30,106 nucleotides of DNA from positions 1 to 30,106 of the forward strand of contig DATCXQ010000030.1 in the NCBI GenBank assembly GCA_036565725.1, read 5' to 3'. The position numbers were made by a program, and so were the translations under genes. Shown here piece after piece: positions 17,281 to 25,951 of the stretch. A model generated the notes under the pieces. It was not told where the DNA came from, did no database searches, and saw only the letters and a list, made by a program, of their open reading frames with translations. Position 1 is the first letter of the stretch; every line of letters begins with the position of its first letter. Source of the DNA: JAJVID01 sp036565725. GTDB lineage: Bacteria; Acidobacteriota; Blastocatellia; RBC074.

Positions 17281-20200
17281 TTACCGTTCGCCGGATTCGC
17301 GCGGTTTCACGTAATCGTTAAACTCACTTGGGGTCAGGCGCCGGCGCTTCTTAGGCAAAAAAGATTCAGCTTCTTTCAGTAGCGTCTCAAGGTGATGTTT
17401 ATCAGCTTCTTCCGCGCTGGTTTCCAGGTTTTTCACCAGGCGCTGTAGATCGCGCAATTTTTGGAGATCGGGAAGCTCCCAAAGTCTCGTGGCCTGGTCG
17501 TCAGCGCTTACGGTCGCAAGCTGGTATGTGGACTCCTCCGATTTGAAATACGGGTTGAAAGTTAGATTGGTGACATGCCCTTTACGCTGATTCAAGATAA
17601 CCAATGGGCTTGCCATGGCGCCGTATTCCTCACTCACATCCCAAATCATAACTGCTCCGGTATTGGCTGTGATGGCGATTAAGCGCCCGTCTGGGCTGTA
17701 AGCGATTCCGCCAGTCGCGTCGTCTGAGCGGCCCCAAAAAATAGCCTCAGACACAATCTCTGGAGGGTCGTCATTTTTGTCTTCAAACATTCCATACTTT
17801 CTCTTCTTCAATTGGGAAATATCCCAAATTTTTATTCCGGTTTTCGATACCGTGGCGAGCCGGTCGGCGCCGCGCCCGTATAAAGGGCTAAAGGCCAGGC
17901 CCAACACCGGCTCATGATCGTAATCATCACTCACCCACTTCAAGTAGATTCGCCCGTCTTTTTGGGAATCACGTAACTCGATGACGCCGTCTTGACGAGC
18001 TATCGCCACCAGATTGCCATCCTGGCTGAAATTGATCGCCCTCACCAGATGATTGCTCCTCGCCAAGCCGAAAACGATTCGCCCCCAGCCGGCCAGCGTC
18101 GGTTTCCGCCACAGCCGATCGGCTTTTTGACGGTTTAAATCGGTCACGGATGAAGACCAGAAAACGCTGGCGTTCGCCACCAGGGTTTGTTGGCCCTTTG
18201 TGGCGTGAGCTCTACGGTTGCTGAGAGTGATCAGGTTTATCGGATGACGATGCGCTCTCGTCTCGATCGGCGCCCGGCCTTCAGAACTTATATCCAGGGC
18301 TTTGATCTTGCCATCATCCTGGCCGATGGCAAAATAAGCGCCATCAGGGCTGAGCGCTATGGAATTCGCCAGCCTGTTTTTGTCGGGCTTGAGAGTGAAT
18401 GGTTGGCCCGGAGCCCAACTAACAACTGCCCCTTCATTGGCAAGTTCGGAATTCACTCCGGAAGATTGGTTGCGTATGGTAACCGTCGGCCCCCCAAACA
18501 TGCGGCCGTGCTTGGTCGCCGCCACGATTTTTCCTTCCGGGGTAAACGCCACGCTTTCAACAGCGCCGAGCATATTGGTGCGGCCACTTTCCAGAAAATT
18601 CTTTCTGAGAAATGACTCCTGAATGGATTGCTGGAGCGCTCTCAATCCGTCCTCAAAGTCTTTCGGGTCGAGTTTTGCAGCCGCGTCGTCTAGCAATCTG
18701 GAAATCGAATGCATCGCCAATAGAACAGCTCGCGTCGGATTGTCGTCCAATTGATCAATCGCAGTCTTGGCCAGCAGGCGTGAGTCGGTGATTTTCTGCC
18801 GAGTCGCAATCTTCTGGTTCGCCGTCTCAAGTTCGCGCAAAAAAAACTCCATTTTCATGAGGCTATCCTTGGAATCTTTCTCGGCGTCTTCAGCTATCTT
18901 TTGTTTCTCCTCCGCATCCTTGCGCGCCGCCATTGCGATTTTCGCTTCCTTATCCGCCCGCGTCCTTTCTTCGTTCGCCTCGAACTCCTTCTCCTTCGCA
19001 ATTCGCGCCTGTTCTTCCGCCGTGCGCCGCGAGTTCTCGGCCCTGTCCCTTTGCTCATCCGCCGTGCGCCGCGCGTCGGCCAAATCGCTATTTTTGCGAT
19101 CAAGCTCTTCCACTTTCAACTTAAGGTCGTTGGCAAGACCTTCCGCTTCACTACGCGCTTCAAGCGCGTCTCGTCCGGCGGCCAGGGCTTTCCGCTCTGC
19201 GCCTCTCGCCTCTCGCCAGAGGTACAGGGCGGCGGCGGCCACGACGAAAGCGATGGCGGAGACCATGATCAGGGCCGCCACCATGCGGCGGAGTCTGGAA
19301 GCGGCTTTGGCCTGTTCTTCGATCCTTTGCTGACTCTCTTCGGCCCTTTGCCGTTCGGCGTTTGCGCGGCGCTCTTCTTCCATCGCGCGGCGCTTCTCGG
19401 CTTCGGCGCGCTCTTGTTGGGCTTCGGCCAAAGCCTGGGCTCGCTCCAGGTCGCGTTGAGCGCGGTCGATCTCGGCTCTCTGTTGGCGTTCTCGTTCGGC
19501 GATCTCTTCGTCCTGTTTTTGTTTGCTGGCCTGCAAAAAATCTATGGCCGCGGTAAATCCTGGGTGATAACGTCGCGCCCAGGCTTCATTCGGTTCAATC
19601 CGCCGGCGCCAATTGATGGCGATCTGCAAATCCGGGTCGCGCCAGAAACCCGCCTCGCCCGTTTGGTAGAGCACGGCGGTCTCCGCCAGCCGCCGGTAAG
19701 TGCGCGCGCACCGCGCTTCGTCTTCCACCCATTCGCACAGCCTCTTCCAGTTGCGAATCAGGCTCTCGTGCGAGATGTCAATTAGCGAATCGCCGGCCAA
19801 AGCGGTTTCGGCGGGCGGCATCAGGAACGATCTTCCGGGCAGGCGAAAGGCTTCAACGACGGCGATGATCTCCTTCTTTTCGGCTCTGGTGATATCGCGG
19901 ATTTCATCGAGGGTGAGCGGGCGGCGGGTTTCGCGATTATCCTCGCCCTTCTCGGTCAAGGCTTTGAATATCTGTTCGGCCAGTTTCCGGCGGGGGCCGG
20001 GCAATTCGTTGAAGGCTTCGTCGGCGTGGCGAGAGAGCGCTTCCGCCATTCCGCCGATGGATTCGTAACAGCACAGGTCAATCGCGTCGCCGTCGGGTTG
20101 GCCCTTGGGAAGCGCGATATGGTCGTGACTTTTGCTCTTCCACTCATCCCAACCGCGCAATAGCGCGTGCTGCAGAATCGGCAGTTGATCTTGATTGTCG

Positions 20201-20991
20201 CCGATGTCGTTGAGCAGGCGGTTGACCAGGCGAGACGTGATCCGGCCGGCGCCTACGGCAACGGGGCCGGTGATCGCTTCGCGCAATTGATCGCGTGTCA
20301 GGCGCGGGATCAGATACTGGCTGTCGTTGATGGCTTCGGGCAAATCCCAGAACTGCGAGCAATCGCCCAGATAGTCCGAACGCATCGTCATCACGACGTA
20401 GATCGGAAGCTCTCGCTGGCGCGAAGCTTCGAGGATCAGTTTGACGAAGGCTGCGGCTTCGTTCTGATATTCCTTGCCTTGAGAGACCCTGGCGAATCGG
20501 AATATCTCTTCGAACTGATCCACAACGACCAACAGGGTTTCACTCTCCGACATCAACGTCTGGCGCACCGCGTCAACCAGCCCCAGCCCACCGCGCCGCA
20601 GCGTCGCTTCTGTGACTGCGGTCTGGATCGCCGCGTTCTCGGCGAACTCCGATCCGAAAACGTCGGGGGCGTTCAGGGCTTGCGCCAGATTGCCGATGGG
20701 GTCTTTGCCGGGGCGCATGATCGCGATCCGCCAATCGGAGCCGGCGCCTGTCATAAATCCGCCGAGCAGGGTGGGCAAGAGTCCAGCGCGCACGAGAGAG
20801 GATTTGCCGCTGCCCGACGTGCCGACGACGGCCAGGAATCTTCTGCGGCCGAGTTTGGCGATCAACTGCTCGCTCTGTCCGTCGCGCCCGAAGAAGAGGT
20901 GGCTCTCGTCGAACTCGAACGGGCGCAAGCCGGGAAAAGGGTTGACGGGCGTTGTAATCTCCGCGAAGGATTCGGTGTTCCGCATGATCAT
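17281..20991 (-). CDS. STAND NTPase with coiled coils, membrane helix and WD40 repeats
   Basis: A 1236-residue protein of the nSTAND1-WD40 class. The start PFPGLRPFEFDESHLFFGR is the family signature. Walker A is GTSGSGKSS (57-65) and Walker B LLVVVDQFEEI (153-163). The family marker ISHESLIRNWKRL is at about 406. Coiled coil spans about 488-566, one membrane helix about 570-592, a second long coiled coil 595-730, and a WD40-type region from about 790 (SVAFTPEGKIVAA, LSPDGAYFAIG, IAYSPDGRLIAITANTGAVMIWD, YQLATVSADDQATRLW). Such proteins sense a ligand through the propeller and signal through nucleotide-driven assembly. Start and TIR stop are three bases apart, with AGGAG upstream in the TIR gene, so the two are cotranslated. 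Ligand unknown. Confidence 0.92.
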   Translation of the reverse strand: MIMRNTESFAEITTPVNPFPGLRPFEFDESHLFFGRDGQSEQLIAKLGRRRFLAVVGTSGSGKSSLVRAGLLPTLLGGFMTGAGSDWRIAIMRPGKDPIGNLAQALNAPDVFGSEFAENAAIQTAVTEATLRRGGLGLVDAVRQTLMSESETLLVVVDQFEEIFRFARVSQGKEYQNEAAAFVKLILEASRQRELPIYVVMTMRSDYLGDCSQFWDLPEAINDSQYLIPRLTRDQLREAITGPVAVGAGRITSRLVNRLLNDIGDNQDQLPILQHALLRGWDEWKSKSHDHIALPKGQPDGDAIDLCCYESIGGMAEALSRHADEAFNELPGPRRKLAEQIFKALTEKGEDNRETRRPLTLDEIRDITRAEKKEIIAVVEAFRLPGRSFLMPPAETALAGDSLIDISHESLIRNWKRLCEWVEDEARCARTYRRLAETAVLYQTGEAGFWRDPDLQIAINWRRRIEPNEAWARRYHPGFTAAIDFLQASKQKQDEEIAERERQQRAEIDRAQRDLERAQALAEAQQERAEAEKRRAMEEERRANAERQRAEESQQRIEEQAKAASRLRRMVAALIMVSAIAFVVAAAALYLWREARGAERKALAAGRDALEARSEAEGLANDLKLKVEELDRKNSDLADARRTADEQRDRAENSRRTAEEQARIAKEKEFEANEERTRADKEAKIAMAARKDAEEKQKIAEDAEKDSKDSLMKMEFFLRELETANQKIATRQKITDSRLLAKTAIDQLDDNPTRAVLLAMHSISRLLDDAAAKLDPKDFEDGLRALQQSIQESFLRKNFLESGRTNMLGAVESVAFTPEGKIVAATKHGRMFGGPTVTIRNQSSGVNSELANEGAVVSWAPGQPFTLKPDKNRLANSIALSPDGAYFAIGQDDGKIKALDISSEGRAPIETRAHRHPINLITLSNRRAHATKGQQTLVANASVFWSSSVTDLNRQKADRLWRKPTLAGWGRIVFGLARSNHLVRAINFSQDGNLVAIARQDGVIELRDSQKDGRIYLKWVSDDYDHEPVLGLAFSPLYGRGADRLATVSKTGIKIWDISQLKKRKYGMFEDKNDDPPEIVSEAIFWGRSDDATGGIAYSPDGRLIAITANTGAVMIWDVSEEYGAMASPLVILNQRKGHVTNLTFNPYFKSEESTYQLATVSADDQATRLWELPDLQKLRDLQRLVKNLETSAEEADKHHLETLLKEAESFLPKKRRRLTPSEFNDYVKPRESGER

Positions 20992-20994
20992 TGG

Positions 20995-22491
20995 TTACGC
21001 TCCTTTCGCTTTGTTGATCTGCGCGAAGAATGGCGCAAGCGCGGCGGCGGCGAATTCGCCGTAGTTTTTTATGACTTGAGCTTCGAGAGTTTTGAAGCGT
21101 TCTTTCGACGGCGACCCCGGCGCGGCGATGTAAACCGCTTTAGCGGCCAATGGCGCCGTCCGGCCGTGGCCCGGAAGTTTGATCAGGTCGCGCAGCTTCA
21201 TCCGCAGCCAGCCTTCACTCGCGCGGCCCTGGTAGATCAGGACGGCGTCGCAGAGCAGCAGGTTCTCTTTATGGTCGTTTAAAACCTCCGATTCGGTTCC
21301 GTCCAGGAGGGGCAGCGTCACTTCACACCCTTGCTCGAAGAGGTGGTTTACTACCGGTTCGACCGCGTCAACGTCCTGTTGATCGCAGATCATATAGACG
21401 CGAGACGCGCCCGCCTGCTGGTTTACGACGGTCGCGGGCTTAGACTTTTGAGCCAGCTTGGTCCGGATGACGGTCTTCAGGTCTTCGAGTTTGACCTGGA
21501 GCAATTCGGAGCCGTTGTGAGAAGAGAAGCTGTTTTGCAGATCGGTGACGAACCTCCGCTGGAGTTCGTCCTTCGGCTGCAAGTCCGGCGGCATCCAGAT
21601 CAGCCTTGAAAATTCGCACGTGTCGCCGCGTTCAACCGCCATCTCCTGCTGCAGGCGAACGATAGAGCGTTCGGTCTCCATCTCCGGAATTACGCCGTAA
21701 TGCTCGCCGATAAGATGGACCGAGAGGCGGCTCAGTTTCAGGTATTGGCGTACGGCCTCACGCAGCGCAGGCGCCTTCCACGGCAAAGGTTTGTCGGGTA
21801 ACACCAGGTGGCCATACTGCTGCAACTCGCGTTTGACCTTATCGCGCTCTTCACTCAGGTCGGAAGTCGTTTCGGCCAGGAAGATGGTTGCGCCTGACGC
21901 CGGCAGAGCAGGCGCCTGAGCTTGGCTTTCTATTCGCTTGATCAGCTCCTGAATATCCCAGACCAGGTCTTCGAACTTGTCCCAATATCGTTTGTCCTTT
22001 TCGCCTTGAGGGCCAATCTCATGTTCGAATTCGCGCACCCGGCCCGAGGCCTGGTCACGCTGGTAAAATTCATAGCCCAGCAGATCACGTAACTCCGGCG
22101 GGTGGTCCTCGAACGGGACATGAGTCTTCACGACTTTAAAGACTCGGTGTTTATCGTCGAGTCGGACGCCCACTTCCTGAGCCGCGAGACGGAAAAAATT
22201 CTCCAGTTCATGGCGGCAGGACGATGATTGCAGGTAGCGCGGAGAGATGATCGAAAGCAGGATGGCGGTCTTTGAAAGTTCGATGACGATGGTCTCGTTG
22301 AAGACGTCGTTGCCTTTTAGTTCGGGGTCGCGCCATATTGTCGGTTTTTTCCCCAGCAATTGCGCCAGGCGAATCTCCAGCCTTTCGTGCAACATGTCTA
22401 CCCAGCCCTTTGCCGAACCGGTGAAGTGGTAATTGTCGATGTGGGCATAGCTGATAAAGAGGTGATTTTCATAGTTGAAGAGAGCGCTCAT
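20995..22491 (-). CDS. TIR-domain protein with DUF4062-like and second TIR-like region
   Basis: A 498-residue protein. Residues 9-150 are a TIR domain: HLFISYAHIDN, then SIISPRYLQSSSCRHELENFF, where Glu95 is in the position of the NADase catalytic Glu of bacterial TIRs. The middle (about 205-330) reads TIFLAETTSDLSEERDKV and LSVHLIGEHYGVIPE, resembling DUF4062-type Rossmann-like domains. The end (about 345-470) is another TIR-like fold: RVYMICDQQDVDAVEPVV, DAVLIYQGRASEGW. If the first TIR is active it would deplete NAD when triggered. ATG 22491 is chosen because AGGAGGT sits five bases upstream; an earlier in-frame start at 22521 lacks such a site. It lies directly upstream of the STAND gene. 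Confidence 0.85.
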   Translation of the reverse strand: MSALFNYENHLFISYAHIDNYHFTGSAKGWVDMLHERLEIRLAQLLGKKPTIWRDPELKGNDVFNETIVIELSKTAILLSIISPRYLQSSSCRHELENFFRLAAQEVGVRLDDKHRVFKVVKTHVPFEDHPPELRDLLGYEFYQRDQASGRVREFEHEIGPQGEKDKRYWDKFEDLVWDIQELIKRIESQAQAPALPASGATIFLAETTSDLSEERDKVKRELQQYGHLVLPDKPLPWKAPALREAVRQYLKLSRLSVHLIGEHYGVIPEMETERSIVRLQQEMAVERGDTCEFSRLIWMPPDLQPKDELQRRFVTDLQNSFSSHNGSELLQVKLEDLKTVIRTKLAQKSKPATVVNQQAGASRVYMICDQQDVDAVEPVVNHLFEQGCEVTLPLLDGTESEVLNDHKENLLLCDAVLIYQGRASEGWLRMKLRDLIKLPGHGRTAPLAAKAVYIAAPGSPSKERFKTLEAQVIKNYGEFAAAALAPFFAQINKAKGA

Positions 22492-22711
22492 CTCTACCTC
22501 CTGGGATTGCGCCGTGGCCAAGGCGCCGCTGATCCGCGCGCAAAAACTGACCGTGACTGAACTGTGTGCGAAAAGCGCGGCGAATTATAGCGCAAATTGG
22601 ATGGTTAGCGAGAGTTGCGCGGGGGAACGCCGGTCAAAACGAAAAATATCGCCGCCACGCGGCCGTTTTCGGAGTAGAAGGAATACGCGCGAACCATGCG
22701 GCCGCTCCCGC

Positions 22712-23185
22712 TCATCCAACCCAGTGTTTACGGAGAACAATAAACGTGATGTAGTGCGTTACTAACAGAGCGGGGACCCAAAACGCGGGTATCCAATAGG
22801 CTGGACCCATATAAGCTGACGCGCCATAGATTGTCGCCAGCGTTATGGCCGCGATCAGGTCGAGCGACCCCACCACGGTGAAGACCCACACGAGAAGTCG
22901 GGCGCCTCTCGCGCCTTTCACAACGGCCGGAATCGCCGCCAAAGCCAGCAGCGCGGCGAGCAGATCGCCAAAAGCCGCCGGATAGGCGAATTCCGGACGG
23001 ATCCCGGGGTATATAGCCCCCGGCGCCAGAAACATCAGTCCGAGATGCCGCATTGAATGCAGCAGAAGAATCGGCGGCATGATGGTCTGGGGGGGCAGTC
23101 TGTCGAGTTTCGGAATTACGTAGATTTTCGCGGCGATCCAAAACACGAGCGTGCTGAACAGGAGATTGACAGTAAGAATATTCAT
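22712..23185 (-). CDS. Small multi-pass membrane protein, unknown function
   Basis: A 157-residue protein with about four membrane helices (NILTVNLLFSTLVFWIAAKIY, FGDLLAALLALAAIPAVV, LLVWVFTVVGSLDLIAAITL, WVPALLVTHYITFIVL). I do not recognise a family. It starts 22 bases after the DUF1080 stop on the same strand, so the two are probably cotranscribed. ATG 23185 has only a weak AAGGCG site, consistent with coupling. Confidence 0.7.
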   Translation of the reverse strand: MNILTVNLLFSTLVFWIAAKIYVIPKLDRLPPQTIMPPILLLHSMRHLGLMFLAPGAIYPGIRPEFAYPAAFGDLLAALLALAAIPAVVKGARGARLLVWVFTVVGSLDLIAAITLATIYGASAYMGPAYWIPAFWVPALLVTHYITFIVLRKHWVG

Positions 23186-23207
23186 GAGTCGCCTTACGCG
23201 ATTCGTC

Positions 23208-24173
23208 TTATTTCGCAGGCGTCAGAACGATATTCCTGAACCAGATCTTGCCATGGTCGCCTTGGAGCATGATTGGCCCCGGCTTCTCCTCGGCGCTGTC
23301 GAGCGCGCCGCCGGTGATCCCCGGTATCTCTTCTTTGTCGATCACTGTTTGGCCGTTGAGCGTGACGGTCAGTCGGCGTCCGATCAGGGTGATCTCGTAC
23401 TTCTGCCACTCCCCGGACTTCTTCGAGGCGTTTACCTTCGGAGTGAGGAAGCCGTAAAGCCCGCCCATGCCGTGGCTCTCAGGCTCCTTGCCGTAAGTGT
23501 CTTCGATTTGCGTCTCGTAGCGGCCGCGCAGGTAAACGCCGCTGTTACTGGGCCGTCCGCCGTTGGCTTGCGGGTCGGCGAGTTTGAATTCGAGGCTGAG
23601 CTTGAAGTCATGGAAATTCTGTTCAGTGATGATGTCAACGCAGCCCTGGCTGTTGGTCATCGCGCCGTCTTCGACGCTCCAACATCCCTTGCCTTTTTCG
23701 GAGCGAAGCTTCCACCCCGTCAGGTCTTTGCCGTTGAAGAGCTGGACCGGGGCGCCCCATTTCGGTTCGGCTTTGGGGGTGAGCGCCGGCGCGCGGGCGC
23801 CGGACCATTTCAGCGTCGCGCCGTCTTCGCCGTTGGTCGAGCCTTCGAGCTTCGCGCCGATCAATTTGCCATCGAAGACCAGGTCGACTTTCATATTCTC
23901 GTATTGCGGGGGCAGGCTGAATTTGAGTTTTCCGTCATTGAATTCGATCTGCTTGATCGGGCGGGCGCTGCCGAAGCGTCCGACGAATCGCCCTTGCAAT
24001 TTGCCTCCGGCGTCTGTGACCTCAAACCACGAAGTGTAAGGCGCGTCCGAGCCCTGAACCGTCAAATCCCATCGCCCGATGATCGGAGAGGCTTTCTGAG
24101 CCTTCCCGGTCGAAACGAACACGGACAGGAAAATCAGATATAGACATAATAAGCCAAGCGTCTTTCCGCGCAT
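23208..24173 (-). CDS. DUF1080 (3-keto-disaccharide hydrolase-like) exported protein
   Basis: A 321-residue protein with an N-terminal signal (MRGKTLGLLCLYLIFLSVF, then GKAQKA). A lipocalin-like region (SPIIGRWDLTVQGSD to about 165) comes first. The DUF1080 domain follows: LFNGKDLTGWKL, CWSVEDGAMTNSQG, FHDFKLSLEFKL, NSGVYLRGRYETQIEDTYG, GEWQKYEITLIGRRLTVTLNGQTVID, GPIMLQGDHGKIWFRNI. Members hydrolyse 3-keto-glycosides made by sugar oxidoreductases; activity here is inferred. ATG 24173 is supported by AAGGAGA eight bases upstream. The two-domain form (lipocalin-like plus DUF1080) is longer than DUF1080 alone. Confidence 0.88.
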   Translation of the reverse strand: MRGKTLGLLCLYLIFLSVFVSTGKAQKASPIIGRWDLTVQGSDAPYTSWFEVTDAGGKLQGRFVGRFGSARPIKQIEFNDGKLKFSLPPQYENMKVDLVFDGKLIGAKLEGSTNGEDGATLKWSGARAPALTPKAEPKWGAPVQLFNGKDLTGWKLRSEKGKGCWSVEDGAMTNSQGCVDIITEQNFHDFKLSLEFKLADPQANGGRPSNSGVYLRGRYETQIEDTYGKEPESHGMGGLYGFLTPKVNASKKSGEWQKYEITLIGRRLTVTLNGQTVIDKEEIPGITGGALDSAEEKPGPIMLQGDHGKIWFRNIVLTPAK

Positions 24174-24210
24174 CTTTAAAATCTCCTTTGAAAATGTAAG
24201 GCAAACCGTT

Positions 24211-24438
24211 TCAGTTCGCCTGGTGTTTTCGAAAGACGTCTCTGAAGAAAGCAAGGTAAAGCGGTCCGGTTTGCCCTGCGGTCCTCATTTTGTTTAATGC
24301 CGCCTGAAGAAGCAAGGCGACGGATAGCGATTCTTGCTCACCTGAAAGCCATAGGCTATGCTCTGTAGCCTTGAATAAATCGTAATCCGCTGCATTAATT
24401 TTGATTGGAATAGTTACGCGAAATGCAAAGTCCTCCAC
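24211..24438 (-). CDS. Possible small protein overlapping the GT2 start
   Basis: A 75-codon frame with GTG start at 24438, overlapping the divergent glycosyltransferase by 16 bases. Its residues (FRVTIPIKINAADYDLFKATE, SVALLLQAALNKM) look more protein-like than a typical shadow and no other gene covers 24174-24422. No clear ribosome site or family. It ends 37 bases before the DUF1080 start. Confidence 0.3.
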   Translation of the reverse strand: MEDFAFRVTIPIKINAADYDLFKATEHSLWLSGEQESLSVALLLQAALNKMRTAGQTGPLYLAFFRDVFRKHQAN

Positions 24439-25130
24439 TTCTATCCGTCTTGATGCCCGTTTACAACGAGGCGAAAACTATTCACGAGATCGTCAAGCGC
24501 GTCGAGGCTGCTGACCTGGGTGACGTCCGTAAAGAGCTGATCATCGTAGACGACGCGTCGAAAGACGGCACGCGCGAGGCTCTGGACGACCTGCGCAAAA
24601 ACGGGTCGTACAAAATCTACTTCCACGCGCAGAATATGGGGAAAGGCGCGGCCCTCAGGACTGCGCTGACTTACGCCACAGGCGACATAATTATCATTCA
24701 GGACGCCGATCTGGAGTACGATCCGGCCGAATATGCCGAACTGGTCAAGCCCATTCTCGAAGGCCGCGCCGACGTGGTATACGGGTCGCGACTTTCAGGC
24801 GCCAAGGTCGCGCGGGCCTTCAACTTCTGGCATTTCGTCGGCAACAAATTGCTCACGTTCATCACCAATGTGCTTTACAACTCGATCCTCTCGGACATGG
24901 AGACCTGTTACAAGGTATTCCGCGCCGACGTGATCAAAAATCTCCAGATCAAGTCGAACCGCTTCGATTTCGAGCCTGAGATCACCGCCAAGGTGCTCAA
25001 GCGCAAACACAAACTCTACGAGATGCCGATCTCATATTACGGACGCGATTTTTCGGAAGGCAAGAAGATCACGTGGCGCGACGGCTTCGCGGCCATATGG
25101 GCCTTGATCAAGTACCGCTTCATGGATTGA
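24423..25130 (+). CDS. GT2 polyprenol-phosphate glycosyltransferase
   Basis: A 235-residue family 2 glycosyltransferase of the dolichyl/polyprenyl-phosphate mannose synthase type. It has LSVLMPVYNEAKTI, the nucleotide-binding DDASKDGT, NMGKGAALRTAL, and the metal motif DADLEYDP, then TCYKVFRADVI. No C-terminal membrane helices, as in soluble DPM1-like enzymes. It loads a sugar onto a lipid carrier for wall or surface-glycan synthesis; which sugar is unknown. The start is ATG 24423. The stop is 12 bases before the next glycosyltransferase, so the two were an operon. Confidence 0.9.
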   Translation: MQSPPLLSVLMPVYNEAKTIHEIVKRVEAADLGDVRKELIIVDDASKDGTREALDDLRKNGSYKIYFHAQNMGKGAALRTALTYATGDIIIIQDADLEYDPAEYAELVKPILEGRADVVYGSRLSGAKVARAFNFWHFVGNKLLTFITNVLYNSILSDMETCYKVFRADVIKNLQIKSNRFDFEPEITAKVLKRKHKLYEMPISYYGRDFSEGKKITWRDGFAAIWALIKYRFMD

Positions 25131-25142
25131 CCGGGCGAATAT

Positions 25143-25391
25143 ATGCGGCCAACCATTTCTGTCATTCTTCCTGTTTACAATGAAAGTGAAACGCTCGATA
25201 AATTGAAGGCGCGGCTCGCGGCAGTTTTGGAACAGTGTGTGGGCGGCTCATTTGAAGTTCTGTTTGTCGACGACGGCAGCCGGGACGGTTCCGACCTGAT
25301 CATTAATGGTTTTCATGATCGCGATCCGCGCTTCAAGGCGATCCATTTTTCACGGAACTTCGGCCACCAGGCCGCGCTTCAGGCCGGACTT
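25143..25391 (+). pseudogene. GT2 glycosyltransferase, N-terminal fragment
   Basis: Eighty-three codons of a DPM1/PglB-like GT2: ISVILPVYNESETLDKL, EVLFVDDGSRDGS, FKAIHFSRNFGHQAALQAGL. The next expected segment, the DADLQ metal motif, is missing. From 25392 the frame is open to 25589 but reads VWIVETLLLGIPKVL and runs through a terminator hairpin and a tRNA-like sequence, so it is not the same gene. The 3' two-thirds were lost where the phage-like segment begins. Confidence 0.75.
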
Positions 25392-25421
25392 GTCTGGATT
25401 GTGGAAACACTCCTTTTGGGT

Positions 25422-25455
25422 ATCCCGAAGGTTTTACGATCTTCGGGATTTTCTT
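25422..25455 (+). terminator. Rho-independent terminator
   Basis: ATCCCGAAG (25422-25430) and CTTCGGGAT (25441-25449) form a perfect 9-base-pair stem with a 10-base loop, followed by TTTTCTTT. It would end transcription entering from the left. It is followed within three bases by a TATAAT. Confidence 0.8.
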
Positions 25456-25457
25456 TG

Positions 25458-25463
25458 TATAAT
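25458..25463 (+). promoter_or_regulatory. Perfect -10 hexamer after terminator
   Basis: TATAAT three bases after the terminator, about 85 bases before the tRNA-like sequence. The bases 17 upstream (TACGAT) are a poor -35, so this is suggestive only. Confidence 0.3.
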
Positions 25464-25548
25464 GCCGTCAATCCTGCTGGCCCGGTCGCGAGTCGCAACC
25501 ATCGTGGGCTAGTTCTCAAAGAGCATCGGGAGGCGGGAGGGTTGCCCG

Positions 25549-25621
25549 GTTCGCGTAGTGTAGTGGTAGCCCGTGGCCTGTTGGGCTGAAGTGGCGCGGG
25601 TTCGATTCCCGCCGTTGAACC
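25549..25621 (+). tRNA. tRNA-like sequence, possible GTT (Asn) anticodon, degenerate
   Basis: A 73-base region with a canonical T-arm (GCGGG TTCGATT CCCGC at 25596-25612), T8-A9, and an acceptor stem GTTCGCG pairing with CG-T-TGAAC with one bulged T. A D-loop-like TAGTGGTA is present. The anticodon loop would be CTGTTGG with anticodon GTT and a T33, but the anticodon stem is weak (two wobbles and one mismatch) and the D-stem does not pair well. No encoded CCA. It may be a decayed or phage-type tRNA. Confidence 0.4.
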
Positions 25622-25655
25622 GGTAATAGGTCGCCATTACCTGGGAGCGGTAGCG

Positions 25656-25832
25656 ATGCATAGTTGCCGCTCTCGAAGTATGGCAGGGGGTGTTTATGGA
25701 CGCGGTGTCATTGGTGGTTATAACGGGTTGTGGGGCGATTACACGTTCTATGTTGATTACGATGTAGGACTATTCGGGCGGCGCTCTTACTCTGCGCTGG
25801 ATATTGCGGCTCTACTAGAAGGCAAGTTATGA
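25656..25832 (+). CDS. Small phage-like protein 1
   Basis: A 58-residue Gly/Tyr-rich protein (begins MHSCRSRSMAGGVYGRGVIG; later GDYTFYVDYDVGLFG and SALDIAALLEGKL). GGGAG lies eight bases before ATG 25656; an inner ATG at 25680 is also possible. Its stop TGA overlaps the next ATG as ATGA, indicating translational coupling. No family recognised. Confidence 0.6.
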   Translation: MHSCRSRSMAGGVYGRGVIGGYNGLWGDYTFYVDYDVGLFGRRSYSALDIAALLEGKL

Positions 25833-25951
25833 GACTCTTCAAGGTCGTTATGCTCGCGCTCTTCATCGGCGCTCTCGTTCGCAACTACCAATTACCTTGC
25901 TCGCGCGAGCCGTCATTTCCGCGCGAACTGAAAGAGCAGGGCTTGCGATGA
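25829..25951 (+). CDS. Small phage-like membrane peptide 2
   Basis: Forty residues: MRLFKVVMLALFIGALV forms one hydrophobic segment, then a polar tail with one Cys (NYQLPCSREPSFPRELKEQG). It overlaps genes 1 and 3 by ATGA. Possibly a lipoprotein-like spanin or other membrane peptide, but function is unknown. Confidence 0.55.
   Translation: MRLFKVVMLALFIGALVRNYQLPCSREPSFPRELKEQGLR

Noticed and set aside
20167..21282. 371-codon plus-strand ORF
   Set aside because: Antisense to the STAND/TIR junction; composition of a shadow.
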